A DNA stretch of 64,000 bases from Fistularia commersonii (GCA_037954325.1 JBBMNZ010000001.1:23580258-23644257); one strand, 5' to 3'; shown: positions 34,901-48,260, counted from the stretch's first letter. Translations and numbers: made by a program. Notes: generated from the sequence alone by a model not told the origin.

Positions 34901-37885
34901 ATCATTAGATTTCACATCCTGGCAATGAAAACGGGTGAGAACATTCAGACGTGACTATATCAACAAGATTGCTTTTTCTGTCCATGATGCGTTTTAGGCG
35001 CATTTGATGATGAGGATATTGTCCATGTGGAGGGGAATGTTGACCCAGTCAGGGATATCGAGATCATCCACGAAGAGCTGCGACTAAAAGATGAGGAAAT
35101 GATTCCGCCAATCATTGACAAATTGGAGAAAACGGCAGTCAGAGGAGGTGACAAGAAACTGAAACCTGAATATGTAAGAAAAGCTTGTCTTTGCAGAAGC
35201 TCAGGAAAGACATCTGTCTTTTGATAAAAAACTTATCACATTTTGGTACTTCAATGATGAACATGTATTGGGTGTCAATTTACACCACTTACCTGCATCT
35301 TTCTGTTTCAGGATATCATGTTGAAGATAAAGAACTGGGTAGTAGAGGAGAAAAAACACGTGAGATTTTACAATGACTGGAATGACAAGGAGGTTGGTGT
35401 TTGTGCGTTCTTATGTGCTTTGCTATACTGTCTTCCCAATACCTGTTCTTTAACAATTGGAAGAGTGGCATATGTACATTTTTACTGATAGGATCATGTA
35501 AATATTCCTGTTAAAATGAAAAGTTTGACCAAACTTATCATCACTAGGGCTTTTCACTTGCAGCCTATTGGTCCTGCTCCAGTAATTTTATCTTCCTGCT
35601 TTCCTCGGAATTACAGATTGAGGTGTTGAACAAATACCTGTTTCTGACGTCGAAGCCCATGATCTACCTTGTCAATCTTTCAGAAAAAGATTACATCAGA
35701 AAAAAGAACAAGTGGTGCGTTCAGCTGCATGTTTCACGTGAGTGATTGTGTGTGTCGCTGGAATCATTCTATGTACGTGACACCACAGCTTGTTCTTACA
35801 GGTTGGCAAAGATCAAGGAGTGGGTGGATGCTCACGACCCCGGTGCAATGGTCATTCCCCTGAGCGGTGCTCTGGAGGCTAAACTGCAGGACATGGAGCA
35901 AGAGGAGAAGGACAAGTATTGTCAGGAACATAAGACACAGAGGTGAGACTTGAAGTACTGTGCGTGTGTGTGCATGTGTGTGTGTGTTGACAGAATTATT
36001 TTGTATATCAAATTATACAGTATTTGATATCAGGGAAAAAGGCTCTTTGACATGTGTAATATGTTTAAAGAGATAATTACAGACCAATAATAATGAATTG
36101 TACTGCATGTAATTCATAAAAGCCATGTACCACCTTTGTGCTTTCACTCACGCACACAGCATACAGTCAAGCGTTGAAACAAAGTGACAAGTCTGATGGT
36201 AGACAGTGTAGTTCTCAGGCACAAAAGAGTTACGTCTCTATTTTGCGTGGACTGAGTCTGTCCAAGTTGCAAACCTCCAGCTCTTCTGGAAAAAAAAAAC
36301 AAAAAACAGACCATAATCCCACCATGATTCTGTGAATGTTTTTCCACAAATGTGCTGGCAGAATTCTTTCTCTTTCTTTTTTTTTTTTTTTTCATTTTTT
36401 GTCACAACCAGTTAAATTATGAGCTCAGTCATAGGATTTATTTTTAAAGGCCCCGTAAAGTAAGGATTTTCATCGGGTTTTATTATTTCGTGATTGGACC
36501 CACTCAAGTTCCCCCTCCAGTCAAAAATGTGTTTTTCTTCTTACTCCTTGAGCAAAAATGTTGATGGTTCACTGTATTCTGAATGAGCCTGAAATACAGT
36601 CGTCATGTTGTATGATGAAAGTGTAAGATCTCTCTGTGCTTGTTAAAAACTCTTATTTTAAGAGGCCTATAGTCATAGTCTCTGTAGTTCAATAATTTAA
36701 AGTATTTTTTTATGTAAGGGGCTTCAAATTCCAAATATGTTACTCGCATCTTTAAGCTGTGTATTCTTTTTTGTTCCTGGCATTGTACAGGCCTGATACC
36801 TGCAGGGTAGTTGTCACACATGCACACCCAGGGCTTCACATGTCCAAGTGTCTAATGTGGTCATTCTACCCACTTGGGGTTGATTAGTGGTGGAGCCATG
36901 TAGTGCAAATGCCTCATGCGATAACAGCTGCAAATGCTTAACACTGAATTCAAATTTTGTATATGATATAAATGGCTTACACCACTGTTGAGCCAAGACT
37001 GCTTTTCGTTGTGCTCTTCAGTACCCTGACCAAAATCATAAAGACCGGCTATGCAGCTTTGCAGCTGGAATACTTCTTCACGGCAGGACCAGATGAGGTG
37101 CGAGCGTGGACCGTAAGGGTGAGTGTAAATGTGGCAGAAACTCTTCATAAGATGCTCAGTATTGCATTTATCTTGAAAACAAATGTCCTTACAGGACTCT
37201 TAAAACTGGTCAGTTACACTTTTGTTTCATTGAATTTCCTATATGACAAGTCCCCAACATTTCAGGGTGTGCATACATTTGTGGAAGATTAAATTATGTA
37301 CTGTCTGAATCCAATTTGGATGTAAATCAAATTTCTTTCACTGAAAACATTTTAACTCGTCTCATTTACCAATCTATGATGATAAAAGAGCTTAGTTTTA
37401 CCTAAATATGTGCAAACTTACGAACCAAGCACATTGAAAGTTTTCCCTGTCGTGTCTTTGTTGATGGGACTTGTCTTTCCTGAAAATCATTATACTGTCA
37501 GAAGCTTGAGGGTTGACTTATTTTGGGTTTAGTGCTTCTAAGGTACTTGTGGCTCATTTTATTGTTGTGAACCTCAACAGAGAGGCACCAAGGCCCCACA
37601 GGCTGCAGGAAAGATCCATACAGACTTTGAAAAAGGTTTCATCATGGCTGAAGTGATGAAGTTCGCTGACTTCAAAGAGGAGGGCACTGAAAATGCAGTC
37701 AAGGTGTGTGTGTTATTCAGTGTTTGATTGAAGCATATCAAGGTGTTTCAATTAAGACTGGTTCTATCGCTTTGTCTTCCCAGGCTGCTGGAAAATACAG
37801 GCAACAAGGAAGGAACTACACAGTGGAGGACGGGGACATTATCTTTTTCAAATTTAACACACCGAATGCACCCAAAAAGAAATAA
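31978..37885 (+). CDS. ola1: Obg-like ATPase 1
   Basis: Cytosolic YchF/Obg-family P-loop ATPase linked to translation initiation control and stress responses. Ten exons: 31978-32075, 32211-32354, 32444-32571, 34998-35173, 35312-35392, 35617-35714, 35802-35942, 37022-37118, 37581-37703 and 37784-37885; 395 aa against 396 in human. Motifs in order are the G1 P loop GLPNVGKSTFFN (split across the first two exons), G2 region PFCTIDPNES, G3 DIAGLVKGA, the coiled region, G4 replaced by NLSE (NLSEKDY, the change that gives ATP preference in this family), and a C-terminal TGS domain with FFTAGPDEVRAW and GDIIFFKF. The chain ends in KKK. The start MPPKKGE matches vertebrate OLA1. The 2.4 kb intron 32572-34997 contains LINE copy C. 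Confidence 0.96.
32944..33984 (+). mobile_element. LINE copy C: 5'-truncated retrotransposon in ola1 intron
   Basis: The 3' part of the same family as copy A, in sense with ola1. It starts inside the EKAYDRV motif and keeps one uninterrupted reading frame to the stop after CGDP (33957-33959). Its RT motif reads FPDD in place of the FADD seen in copy A, which should abolish polymerase activity; the upstream RT motifs are also missing. The tail is CCGAAAGTAGAAGAAG. Perfect 11-bp duplications ATTTTCAGAGG flank it at 32933-32943 and 33985-33995. The differences from copy A are scattered point changes, so both derive from a closely related source element. Confidence 0.93.
34150..34340 (-). mobile_element. 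Possible minus-strand tRNA-type SINE head
   Basis: On the minus strand the stretch ending near 34340 reads GGTAGCATGGCTAAGTATG (box-A-like) and, about 40 bases on, GTTCAATCCC (box-B-like), as in tRNA-derived fish SINEs. It is degenerate and its limits are not clear. Confidence 0.35.
34341..34640. other. Unassigned GC-rich block inside ola1 intron
   Basis: A 300-bp stretch distinctly richer in G+C than its AT-rich surroundings, with runs such as GGGGCCCCCT and GGGCGCCCCT. It is open in more than one frame on both strands (for example about 92 codons on minus, 71 on plus), but I recognise no domain. It may be part of an unidentified repeat; nothing supports a gene. Confidence 0.3.
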
Positions 37886-39530
37886 AAAGACAAAACAACC
37901 AGCAGGCGGTTAGAAAACAGTATCAGCCGGTGCCTGAGAGCAACATTGTCTTTTGGCTTTTGCGTTTCTCTCCTGATGCCACAAGAACTAGATACCCTCC
38001 AGTTGGCTCGAGGAATTTTCTCGTCTGGCCTTTTGGGTCAGCAGCAGAATCTCTGGTGGATTATATTTTAAACATTTACGTTAAATCATTTGCCCCCACT
38101 CTTAGTGTTTGGCTCAAGGTCTCAAATTGAAACCAGCCAACAATTGCTATTCTTGTTTTTACTCACAATCATTGCCTATCCATCTGATCATGAAACTGTT
38201 GCCAAACACAGATTGAAGGGTCTTTAGCTGGTTTCTCAGCATCTTAACATATGTTAAATAATTTTGATCCTCTTTTCCAAAATGTTTTCATCCGCAAATG
38301 CGCATAAAATAGGCCCTGTGTGATGATCTTGTTCCTCTAAGAAATTCCAGCTTTGGGTTTTAAATTGAAAATAAATTCTTTGAGACTGAAAAGCTTGTAA
38401 AGCAAGACCAGAATTTTGATTAAACGAATAGTCAGTGATGACGTTAGAGCAACGTTGTGTGCTTTAGTTGCCTTTATTAAATTCAGCCAAAGTCTCGACA
38501 TCACATCTCAGAATAGGTTCAGGTTCCTTTCCTTTAATTTGAGATTAAAACTGTAATCTCATGTGATCATCTTTTCCTAAATTCTTTTTCCCCCAGGCAT
38601 TTGCAATGAGAGTCAATATTAAAAAAAAAAAATCAAATGATAGGTAGATGTGCCCACAAACTAGTTGGTATTGGGTGCAACTCGAGAGAATGAAAACCAT
38701 CACTCAGTGTTGAAGGATCTCACAGGCTGGACTGTGCTGCCGATCTGACTGAACAGAGAATGTTGTTGTACACACTGCTTTTATTGACGCCTTCATAACA
38801 ATGAACCCCTCCATGCGTAACCAGATGTTTTATTGTAAATCTGAAAAAGTAATGACAAATTGGGTCGTCTGGACTGTTAAGCGTCACATTGCCTCTCATC
38901 TGCAACAGTGTAGGGGTTGCATTGATGCTAATGTATCGTTTAAAATCCTCTCGCCAAATCACGAGTATTTAAAACCCTGCTCCCGCAAGGAAACATTGAG
39001 GGACAAACACCAGATACTAAAACTGTTACTGTAAAAAAAAAAAAAAGCACGAATCTTATAAACACTGCTCTTGTCAATACACAAGTGTCAATAAAAGGAT
39101 ACCTTTCTTGACATCGTTTCTTTCTTTTCCCTCAAGAATACTGAGAGGAATCGCTTTCTTTAAGCACACAGTGATACGGCACAACTAGTGTTGTAAACGC
39201 TGTTCTAGAAACGGTAATTCATCGCAATACAAACAGAAAATCAAAAACAATGCAGTGTTATATACGCTGTACCGTTGACCGCAGGCTATCTGGCTGTGAT
39301 AATGGAGGCCAGCTGTGAACATTGTAAGAAAACTTTGCATCGGTTTCCAGACTTCGACAATTGTAAGACAGCGTGTGTTATTAATTCGAGCGAAATAATG
39401 GCAAATACTACGAACTTTCATTTACACGAGAAGTTAAAACACGGCCGATCGCGTCGAATCAAAACTAGCGCCAATTTCGAAGCTTTTCGACGAGAATTCA
39501 ACAATTGCATTCCAGCCAGACTACTTCGAC
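37886..39530 (+). other. ola1: ola1 3' UTR and short intergenic gap
   Basis: Non-coding sequence after the ola1 TAA. The strongest poly(A) signal is AATAAA at 39090-39095, giving a 3' UTR of about 1.2 kb if used. The A-run at 39033-39045 precedes it. The remaining ~400 bases up to the sp3 promoter show no gene. Confidence 0.55.
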
Positions 39531-39828
39531 AACAAACAGGAAGCACACGTCCTTTAAAAAAGACCGACGTCCAGGTCGGCCAATGACGTGCCACCGCTCT
39601 GTCGCTCTGACCAATCGGGTTAAACAAGAAAGGCGGGACGTCCTGTAATGTGATGCAAATTCGACGGTCATCTTGTAAGTCCCACCCTTTTGTGTTTCCC
39701 GCACCGTCAATCAAAATAGAAAAAAATCGACCCGAATTCACCGATCAACACTAGCCCGCCTTTGATAAAATAATCATGTTCGGAGTTTAGTTGATCAGAT
39801 AATCCTCCCGGTCACTACAATTCACGCT
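39531..39828 (+). promoter_or_regulatory. sp3: sp3 promoter and 5' UTR
   Basis: CpG-richer sequence with CCAAT boxes at about 39580 and 39611 and CRE-like GACGT motifs (near 39567 and 39585), within about 700 bp of the ola1 poly(A) signal. No TATA box stands out. The 5' UTR must reach the ATG at 39829. Confidence 0.5.
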
Positions 39829-42800
39829 ATGACTGGTACGTAAACATTTAGCGCGTCGAGGCGTACAACTAATCGGTGAGTTTGTGTAACCTACAGCGGA
39901 GCAAGCTGCGTCTTTTTATCTTTTGCTCTACAGCTAACTAGCTAGATATGGTTAGCTAACGGGGCTAGCTGGCTACCCACGGAGTTGACAAAGTAAACAG
40001 TCGATCTGGGTCGAATTCGCCGGAGAATCTCCGCCGCAAAGTTGAGTTTCGCAGTCGACTCCTTTTGGATTGGAGAGTGGGGATGCTTTGCGGGATTTTC
40101 TGCCGGGCAGGAGTTGAAGATTACAGAGTTTTGCTGAGTTTCACCCTCTCTCCCTGCTAGCGCCAGAGCAGCCCCTGAAACAAGGAGAAATGGCGTCCGC
40201 GGACGTGGACAGCAGTCAAAGCGAGTTTCTGCAATCCGGCGGCGCAACGGAAACACAGGTATCCGACATTTTCTAGTTCGTCTCTCTCGCTCGCTTTCGT
40301 TAGCTAGACGTATTTTTGAGAGCATGGAGTTCACACGTTTTAAAATTTTGATGGCATGGGGTGAAAGCCGTACACTTCCTGTGTTCCCCTCAATAACGGC
40401 CACCCACTTTACCCCTGTAAAACCCGCCCATAGTGGGTAGGACACTAAAGGCAGTCACTTGGGTCGGCTCGCTCGAAGATAACCGGTGTACCTTGGGCTG
40501 GGAGGATGCTGGGCTTTCATATTGTCGCAGGGACAGCGTCCATAATCAAAACAGTAGCGTGCAATTGTGCTGGAATAGCTACCCATCCCCCACTCTCTGC
40601 TCTCCCACCATTCCCGAGCCTGTTCTCTGCACTCTCTGGTGGATGCATGTAGCTTGTGGCTATTTCACCAATTGTTCTTTGCACACTGCATCCACCCATC
40701 CTCCTCCTCCTCCTCCTCCTCCCACATGTATGCTTTTTTGTACCTCTGATAAACACAGCATTCGAGCCCCACAGCTGATCGCCAACACAGGCTAAGATGA
40801 ACTGGGCAAGTGTCACCCACGCGTGCTAATCTGTTAATTTTGCTTCCAGACGACAGATATGTCAGCCATTCAACTGACAGGCTCGGACCGATGGGAGGTG
40901 TTAACCCCTGTCTCCACCGGCAAGGACGATCAGGGAGTTGTTCACATTCCAAACTCTGGGATTGTCACATCCAACGGGCAGTATGTGCTTCCTATCGGGA
41001 GTCTCTCCAGCCAGCCCATCTATGTTACAGCGCCCGGGAATGAGGCTGCGGCCAATGGCGTGTCAAGCATTCAGTATCAGGTAAAAGGAGTTCGCCACAT
41101 ATCTCGGGTAGTTGTTTCTGTGAAAAAGGGCGGTCTGTGTAAAAACTCGTCTTTGCTCTCCAGGTCATCCCTCAAATTCAAAATGCGGATGGAACGCTCG
41201 CGGGATTCCAAGCACAGGGTTTAGATGACGGCACAGGGCAGATTCAGCTCCTTCAAGATGGCAGTCAGGCCAGCATCGGGATCAGTTGTGCGACGACGAC
41301 AAGCACAGATCTTCTGACGCAGGCAGGGCAAGTGCAGTCTATCCAAGGCGTCCCGCTGGCTGGGGGCACTGCATACACTGGCGCGGTCCCCGTGGGGCTG
41401 CCGAGCAACATAACATTTGTCCCCATAAACAGCGTGGATCTGGAGTCGCTTGGTTTGACTGCAGCACAGACGGTTCCTATTGCAACTGGGGTAACACCAG
41501 AGGGTCAGCTGATAATGAGTGGCCAGACACTGGAGAGTCAGGGTCAGGACGCCAGCGGCAAACAGTCTATGGTAACCGTGAGTGACGCCAGAGCCAGCCA
41601 ACAGCTCTACGTGCCAACAACCACCAATTCCTCTTCCAACTCCTCCCAGCTTCCCGAGACCATTGACGGCACGGGTGTCCTGACCCAGGCCACTGCCGTG
41701 TCTGCAGGCGTGTCTGACCCCTCCTCAGAGAACTACAACTCACACCATCACCTGCAGCAAATCCAGGTCAGAGAACTGCTATGTTTCTTTCATATAAGAC
41801 GAGTCGGACTGCAGCTTATGAACGACACATTCTGTCATTGCATACTTTTAGTCCTATTTAGTTAATTAAACTGTTTGGGAGTTTTACCCGGATGAGTTTC
41901 ATCGAGACTTTATTACATCTTAGAGAGGTTGAGGTCTTCCGAGTGATTGTTGCACATTTACAAGGCTGAGATAAAGTAGAGGCCGGGACAGAAATGGTGA
42001 GAAAATCAATGTGCTGTGTCATGTCTTCTAATGATTAGACCACTGTCTCTCCCAAGATGAGAACAAAGTGTGGGATTAGGCTCCAGCTTCACACTGATAA
42101 TGGAAAGTGCAACCATGAGATTGTATTTAGGTCTTTATTAATACAGCGAGCAAAGGTGTAGCTCACAATTTTTCCACCATAACCTCATTTGTATGTTTTA
42201 ACTTCTCTAAAAATGCAATGAGACATTTTATCAACTTGCCCCCTTTTATGATTCAGCAAATATTAAAAACAGTCTCTAAAATATTGCTTAGAACTGTATT
42301 AGAATAAATCCAAATGAAACAACTTCCTGCTGTCCCACCATCTGCAAGGCTAAACCTGAGAATGATATCCCCCCCCTTTTTTAAAATAAAAAAAAAACAA
42401 CTTTCAATAGCTAAAATTCTTGAGCCAGGTCGGTGCTGCTATGCCAATATTTATTTTTATTTTTTTATAACATTAAGATGGAATTGAACATCTCCTATCG
42501 AGGTGATTGCCAATACAGTGATGATACATTTCATTAATGAAAACTTGGCTTCTTTATATTATGATTTTATATTACCTGCTGTTTTCATATTTCATACCTG
42601 CTGTATAATTATAGTCGTTTACTGTTTATTCACAAAAAGCACAGTTCTTTTGTCTGGTTAAGAAAAAGGTTTCGAAACCTCCAAATGAGGCAAATCCTGT
42701 GCTGAACAGTGTGTGAAATTGATGAGCACTGTCAGAGGAGTTTTGACTCGTTTCCAGAATCACAAGCGGTAACGATGAACGATAACGGTCATTATTTTCA

Positions 42801-45800
42801 TGAACGCACACCGACCTTCTTTAAGCTTTAATAATTAACCCGGGCTGTTAAGCTGCGGAGTGTTACACATTCACAAGACATGAACGACTCCCTCTCACGC
42901 GCGGTCCTATCCTACCTTATTTTTTGCCCCCGTGCTATGCAGGTGTCCTCCTCCAACGCCACCACCATGTCGCAGCCCATCCTGCAGCTGTCTGGGGACA
43001 GCCAGGCCCAGGTAGCCCAGGTGGCTCCGGGCCAGGATCTGGGCGCTGCAGCTGGCCAGACGCTGCAGAGTGTGCAGCTGGTCAACCCGGGGACCTTCCT
43101 CATCCAGGCCCAGACGGTCACAGCTACGGGGCAGATCCAGTGGCAAACTTTCCAGGTAAAGGAATCCTCAGTTTTTTGTTTTTTTCTTAATAAAGTGGGC
43201 ACCGTCGCTTCTTTCTGAGCCGTTCCAAAGGCATGACAACATTTTTTTTTCCTCCTAAGGTGCAGGGCGTGCAGTCACTCCAGGGGCTCCAGTTGCCTCA
43301 GGGGCAGGGCGGGGCCCAGCAGCTCACCTTAGCCCCAGTTCAGACCCTTCCTCTGGGGCAAGCGGGCCAGGTCAGCTTACCCAACCTCCAGACTGTGACA
43401 GTTAACTCTGTAACGCAGAGTGGCGTTCAGTACACGCAGGGCGAGGACGCAAACAGTCCGGCTGGTATGAGACATGTCCGCCTGCACACCGCGCCTCTGA
43501 TCAATTGGAAAAAGTAATGTAGAAATCCCGTCACTCTGTTCCCGGCTCAGGTATCCAGATAAAAGAGGAGCCAGATTCCGAGGAATGGCAGCTGAGCGGC
43601 GACTCCACGCTGAACCCCAGTGACCTGAACAACCTACGTGTCCAGATGGGAGACGATGACATGGACACGCCGAGTGGCGAGGGCAAGAGGCTCCGCAGGG
43701 TGGCCTGCACCTGTCCCAACTGCAAGGAGTCCGGAGGAAGGTGAGCCTTGCCACTGTGGAGAAGGTTCACTGAAAGGATTGATTCAGAATGTTCAGTTAC
43801 CTAACACAGATAGATAAACAGATTCACATAATTGAAGGTAGTGAAATTCTACCTGCTAATGTGAAACTGGCTTTCAGCTGTTTTTTTTTTTTTTTTTTTT
43901 TTTTTGTGGTTTGCCACAGGAACAATTTTTTTTCCAGGTTTTTGAAAATACTAAAATGAATAAATTTAGTTTTTTAAAGTTAGTAAATTTATTAGTAAAT
44001 AAATCAAATTACCAGAGTATGAAAAACAGAAAAAACAACTGTCCAGGCTGTTTCGTTTCTGGATGTAGATTTTAATATTTATGTTTATAGTTCACACATC
44101 AGCTGACATCATGGTAACTCCAATGGGTTTCCTTTGCCCTCCCGGCAGCCTTTCCATGTGTAATCCTGCTGAAAGACAAACAAATGATAGTCATCAGATC
44201 TGGATGAAAATGGCCTCCTTGCCCGTGTCCATAGATTACATGTCCTTATTAATCTCTACAGAAGGTTTCTGCCCAGCCTTTTTTTTTTTTTTTTAATCAA
44301 CTGAAAAAAACGCTTAAATAGCAAATGCTGACATGGCTTTTGGGTTTCGCAGAGGCTCAGGTATAGGAAAGAAGAAACAGCACATATGCCACATTGCCGG
44401 CTGCGGAAAGGTTTACGGGAAGACGTCTCACCTGCGGGCTCACCTGCGCTGGCACAGTGGCGAGAGGCCGTTCGTCTGCACCTGGATGTTCTGCGGCAAG
44501 AGGTTCACCCGGAGTGACGAACTGCAGAGACACCGGAGGACACACACAGGTGAGCGGAGGTTCTCATTTTTAAGTGGCGGGAAGACCGGGAGGAGCGCCC
44601 TCGTTTGAAGTCGCTTGACAGATTTTCACCTTTTGGTCGGAGATTCGTTTTCCGTCTAAATTGAATTTTATATTTGCTATTCTATTCTTTGCATTGGAGC
44701 GGGCGAGAAAAGACCGAATGGTTTACTTCACTCAGTCAGGTTTTGTTCAGCGCTCGAGTCTTTAAGCGTTTTTCAACACAAAGAGCAGCTCATGCCGTCT
44801 CGACTTCTCTGGCGCTTCAAGAGACGCTGCTGTTGAATTGAAAGAATTTTAGATGTTGGCATTTTCAGGCCCTCAAACAAATAGCTGTTTTGTCTGCGTT
44901 GAATCAGAGAGGCAGTGAGAAGGACAACGTCTCCTCTCGACCTCGTCTGACGGCCAGCAGCTCAGATTCAGTGGCCGATACCTTTATTTTTTTTCATTTT
45001 TTAAACGTTTCAGAAAATGTTTTTTTCTGATGTCCTTTATAAAGTCAGATTAAAGAGCATTGATGGCGGGGGATGCTTCGGCGTGCATCAGTGATGTCAG
45101 GCTTAATTCACGTTTGATTTCCTCCACCTGATACATTCCCTATTAAGCTTTTCAAATGTAAAATCATTTCACCCCCGTTTTAAAAATGGGGCTGGTCTTG
45201 CCTCAGAGCTACTCATGACATTTGACCGAACTGATATACATTTTTGTTTGTTTCAAAGGCACCGAAAAAACAAGTCTGTGGATAACATTAACCCGGGTCA
45301 AGATGTTTATCCAGTTATTTGTCAAGGAATATTTCCGTTTTATTTCTCCACACTTTGCTAAACTGACAGCAGATATAAAACTATCAGCACAAAATGAAGG
45401 ACTGAAATAAACTGTTTGTACTTAAAGACTGACAGTCCTGGTTTGGAGACCACATCTTTTATTTCTTCAAATTTCCTCTCCATCAATCTGTAAGCTAAAT
45501 TACTTTCTTTTTTTTTTTCAATATAAAAAACATTTGAATTTCAAGTCCCAATTTTTTTTTCCTTTGAATAACTCAGCTCAGTTACATTCTAATAATAATT
45601 ATTTTTACTGGCAAATTAATCTTCAGTAGTTTTGCGTTATTTTTATTTTTTATATTATTTTTTTATTGCATTTAAAATTGGTTGAAATTAAGATTTTAAG
45701 GATTTCAGTCATTTATTCCCAATTCAAAGGTAGCTTTTCCAAAAAAAAAAAAAAAAAAGAAAAATTAATTTGAACACAATTTCTTGTTTTTAATTGCAAC

Positions 45801-46271
45801 TAGCTTCCACCTCACATTCAAATGTTCAAATATTCTGTCATGCAGTCCGAGGATGGTCAACAACACCACCCCCTAGTGTTCTGGAAGACTTGTAAAAAGA
45901 TTCTTAATCAGTATTCCAGTTAGTGCTTTTGTCTCATTTTTCAAGTCCGTGTGAAGGATGACGAAACCGATTGTGTCGCTTCACATCCTGGTGTTTGTTT
46001 GTGTGTGTGTGACACAGGAGAGAAGAAGTTTGTGTGCGGAGAATGCTCCAAGCGTTTCATGCGAAGCGACCACCTGGCCAAACACATAAAGACTCACCAG
46101 AATAAAAAAGGCAGCGTTCCCACCTCCACGTCCTCGCCCACCACCGACACCGTCATCACCGCGGACGGAACCACGCTCATCCTCCAGACCACCACCACCC
46201 ACGACCTCGTAGCCAATCAGGAAATCCCTTTGCAGCTGGTCACTGTGGCGCCCGGTGAGGTCATGGAATGA
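39829..46271 (+). CDS. sp3: Sp3 zinc-finger transcription factor
   Basis: Nuclear GC-box-binding activator/repressor of the Sp/KLF family. Exons: 39829-39835, 40161-40258, 40850-41080, 41164-41766, 42943-43155, 43260-43464, 43551-43740, 44353-44549 and 46018-46271, giving 665 aa (human 781). The 7-nt first coding exon plus the second read MTAPEQPLKQGEMASADVDS, matching the vertebrate SP3 N terminus. Glutamine-rich activation regions follow, with NITFVPINSVDLESLGL and NPGTFLIQAQTVTATGQIQ. Then come the inhibitory/sumoylation site IKEEPDSEEW, the Buttonhead box RRVACTCPNCK and three C2H2 fingers (exons 44353 and 46018). The C terminus EIPLQLVTVAPGEVME is SP3-like. IKEE and the C terminus separate it from Sp1 and Sp4. 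Teleosts keep two sp3 copies; I cannot say whether this is sp3a or sp3b. Confidence 0.93.
41767..42942 (+). other. sp3: sp3 intron, no gene seen
   Basis: AT-rich intron of 1.2 kb between exons 41164-41766 and 42943-43155, with A- and C-runs near 42360. No repeat or coding element recognised. Confidence 0.6.
44550..46017 (+). other. sp3: sp3 intron between zinc fingers 2 and 3
   Basis: A 1.5 kb intron splits the TG-EKKF linker between the second and third fingers, the position expected in vertebrate Sp genes. It is AT-rich with an A-run at about 45740-45757. No other feature supported. Confidence 0.6.
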
Positions 46272-48260
46272 GGCGGGGAAAAGGGTGAGAACAGGCCAAT
46301 CACAGGGACCTTTGGGCTTTTTCTCCTCGCCTCTTATTTTTTTTTTTTTTTAATTTTTTGTTTTTGTTTCTTTTTTTTTTTTTTTTTTTACATATGAATA
46401 TATACGTAAATATATATGACAAATATATATATTTTAAGTAAGAGTTATGACTTTGTTTTTGCAGTCTTTTTATAGACAGGCAAAAACATTAAAAATGTGG
46501 TTGCTATGTACACACGCGTAAACACATAGACACACACATGCACACACACACGCACACACACATCCACAAGAGACGAGAGAACACGCATTCATACACTCAG
46601 AACACGACACAACGAAATGCCTTATTTTGTATCATACTCTTGTATAAAATGCTGGAGGTGCATGTGTTTTTTTTTTTTTTTGTTTTTTCGTTTGTTTGTT
46701 TTGTTTTTCTACAATTGATGTTAACTGTAACAGAGAAATGTGTTTGTGAAGATTTTACGAGAAGAAGGAAGTTTGAACCTCTGAGGGACGATTTGGATCT
46801 CTTGGGAGAGGTCTGACGAAGCGGAGGGCTCAGTGGGAAAGCGGCGCCGCATCCACCCCGCAAGCTAGCTTGTTTTCTTTTTAAAGAACGGGCTCGACAT
46901 TTTCAGGATAATGGAGAAGATTGATACAATCCTCAAGAGGACTGGAAACAGCTGTCTAACCCCCCTCCCCTCCCCTCCCCCGGTCACTCTCAAAGCTGGC
47001 AAACTGCTATATCCTGTCTGTCTTTTAATCTGTACATAAACGGAGGTGTAACTGACAGGTTAGGAATGTCTCACACCATGTCGCGGGATGGGACCACAAC
47101 TTCCAAGCATTTTGCCGGTCGTCTGGAAACGGGTAGCACCTGGAATTTTCTGCACGTGTTTTTTTTTTTTATTTTATTTTTTTTATTTTATTTTTGACCA
47201 CCCAAGTGAGCTGCTTCCAGTCTTCACGCAACAATCGGTTCCAACTAACAGTTTCTCTTGAGAAATTTTATCTGCCCGTGATTTTAATGATCGATCGATC
47301 AGCCATTTTGTATATAAAATTTTAGAAATTACTCTTTTAATCAGTCGTTGCCAATTATTTCGCCGTAGGTAAGGCTAAGCTTCGGCTCGCACTTTGTGCG
47401 TATCAATCTTCTCGTCAGCGTCTCCTCCCGCCCTCCCAAAGTGTTGAAGCTTGTCTTAAGCGAAGCGAGCAGGTACTGCCAACCGGCCGGCGACAGGCGG
47501 CTGGGTGACGCCGAAGCATCGGTCGGAGCAGGAGGAGGGACGGCGCCAACGCCTTGAATCTTCACTGTTGATGCAAATCCGCTCTGGAATAGGGGGCAAC
47601 TTCTTCCAGCATCTGGTCAGTCGGAACAGAATGTCTCATCTCCTCTCGGGCACACCGTCCACTGTGCTTGTCCCCCTCCACCCCCCCACACACCCCCCCT
47701 TTGTCACGTTTGCTTTTTTTTTTTTTTTTTTTTTTTTTTGTAAATTCACATGGTATTTCAGCATGTTCTTCACTGAGCTCAGTGTGTGGGCAGGCCTCGT
47801 CACGTTGCCATGTGGGGGGAGAAAAAAAAAAGGCAAACAAAAAAAAAAACTTAGAAATGGAAGCAACTAATGAGTTTGCCCATCAGAGTGTTTCTTCTAT
47901 GGACCATTCCAGTTGGACGCCAGATGATCTGGTTCGCAATAAACGCTCGTCACAATTCTGGCCAGAAGTAAAGCTGAGTCAAAAGGTAAACAGTCATGCC
48001 ATTTTTTTTTTTATTTTTGAATTTTAATTATAAATCATGTAATCCCTCTGTTTGTCCTCATGTTTGTAGCATTCATTTATATGTATATGAACTTATTTTC
48101 ACATTGTTTATAGAAGCCATTACTTAGTTAACAGAATTTATTTCAATGTATCAAAACCTTATTTTAAGTGATTTTTTTAAGAGTTGGTGTATAAATTGAA
48201 TGTTACCTTTTGTAAAACCTTTTTTCAAATGGATCACAATAAAGTCTGAAACCTTCAGTA
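46272..48260 (+). other. sp3: sp3 3' UTR
   Basis: About 2 kb of non-coding sequence with long T-runs (46337-46390, 47715-47738), a (CA)n tract (about 46531-46563) and a final AATAAA at 48238-48243. No intervening stop-delimited frame here has gene support; an open frame near 47505-47870 is low complexity. Confidence 0.65.

Noticed and set aside
39942..40445. 167-codon minus-strand frame in the sp3 5' region
   Set aside because: Overlaps the CpG-rich 5' UTR and the true exon at 40161-40258 on the other strand; no motif and no splice support.
47505..47870. 121-codon frame after sp3
   Set aside because: Composed of poly-P/F translation of C- and T-runs within the sp3 3' UTR.
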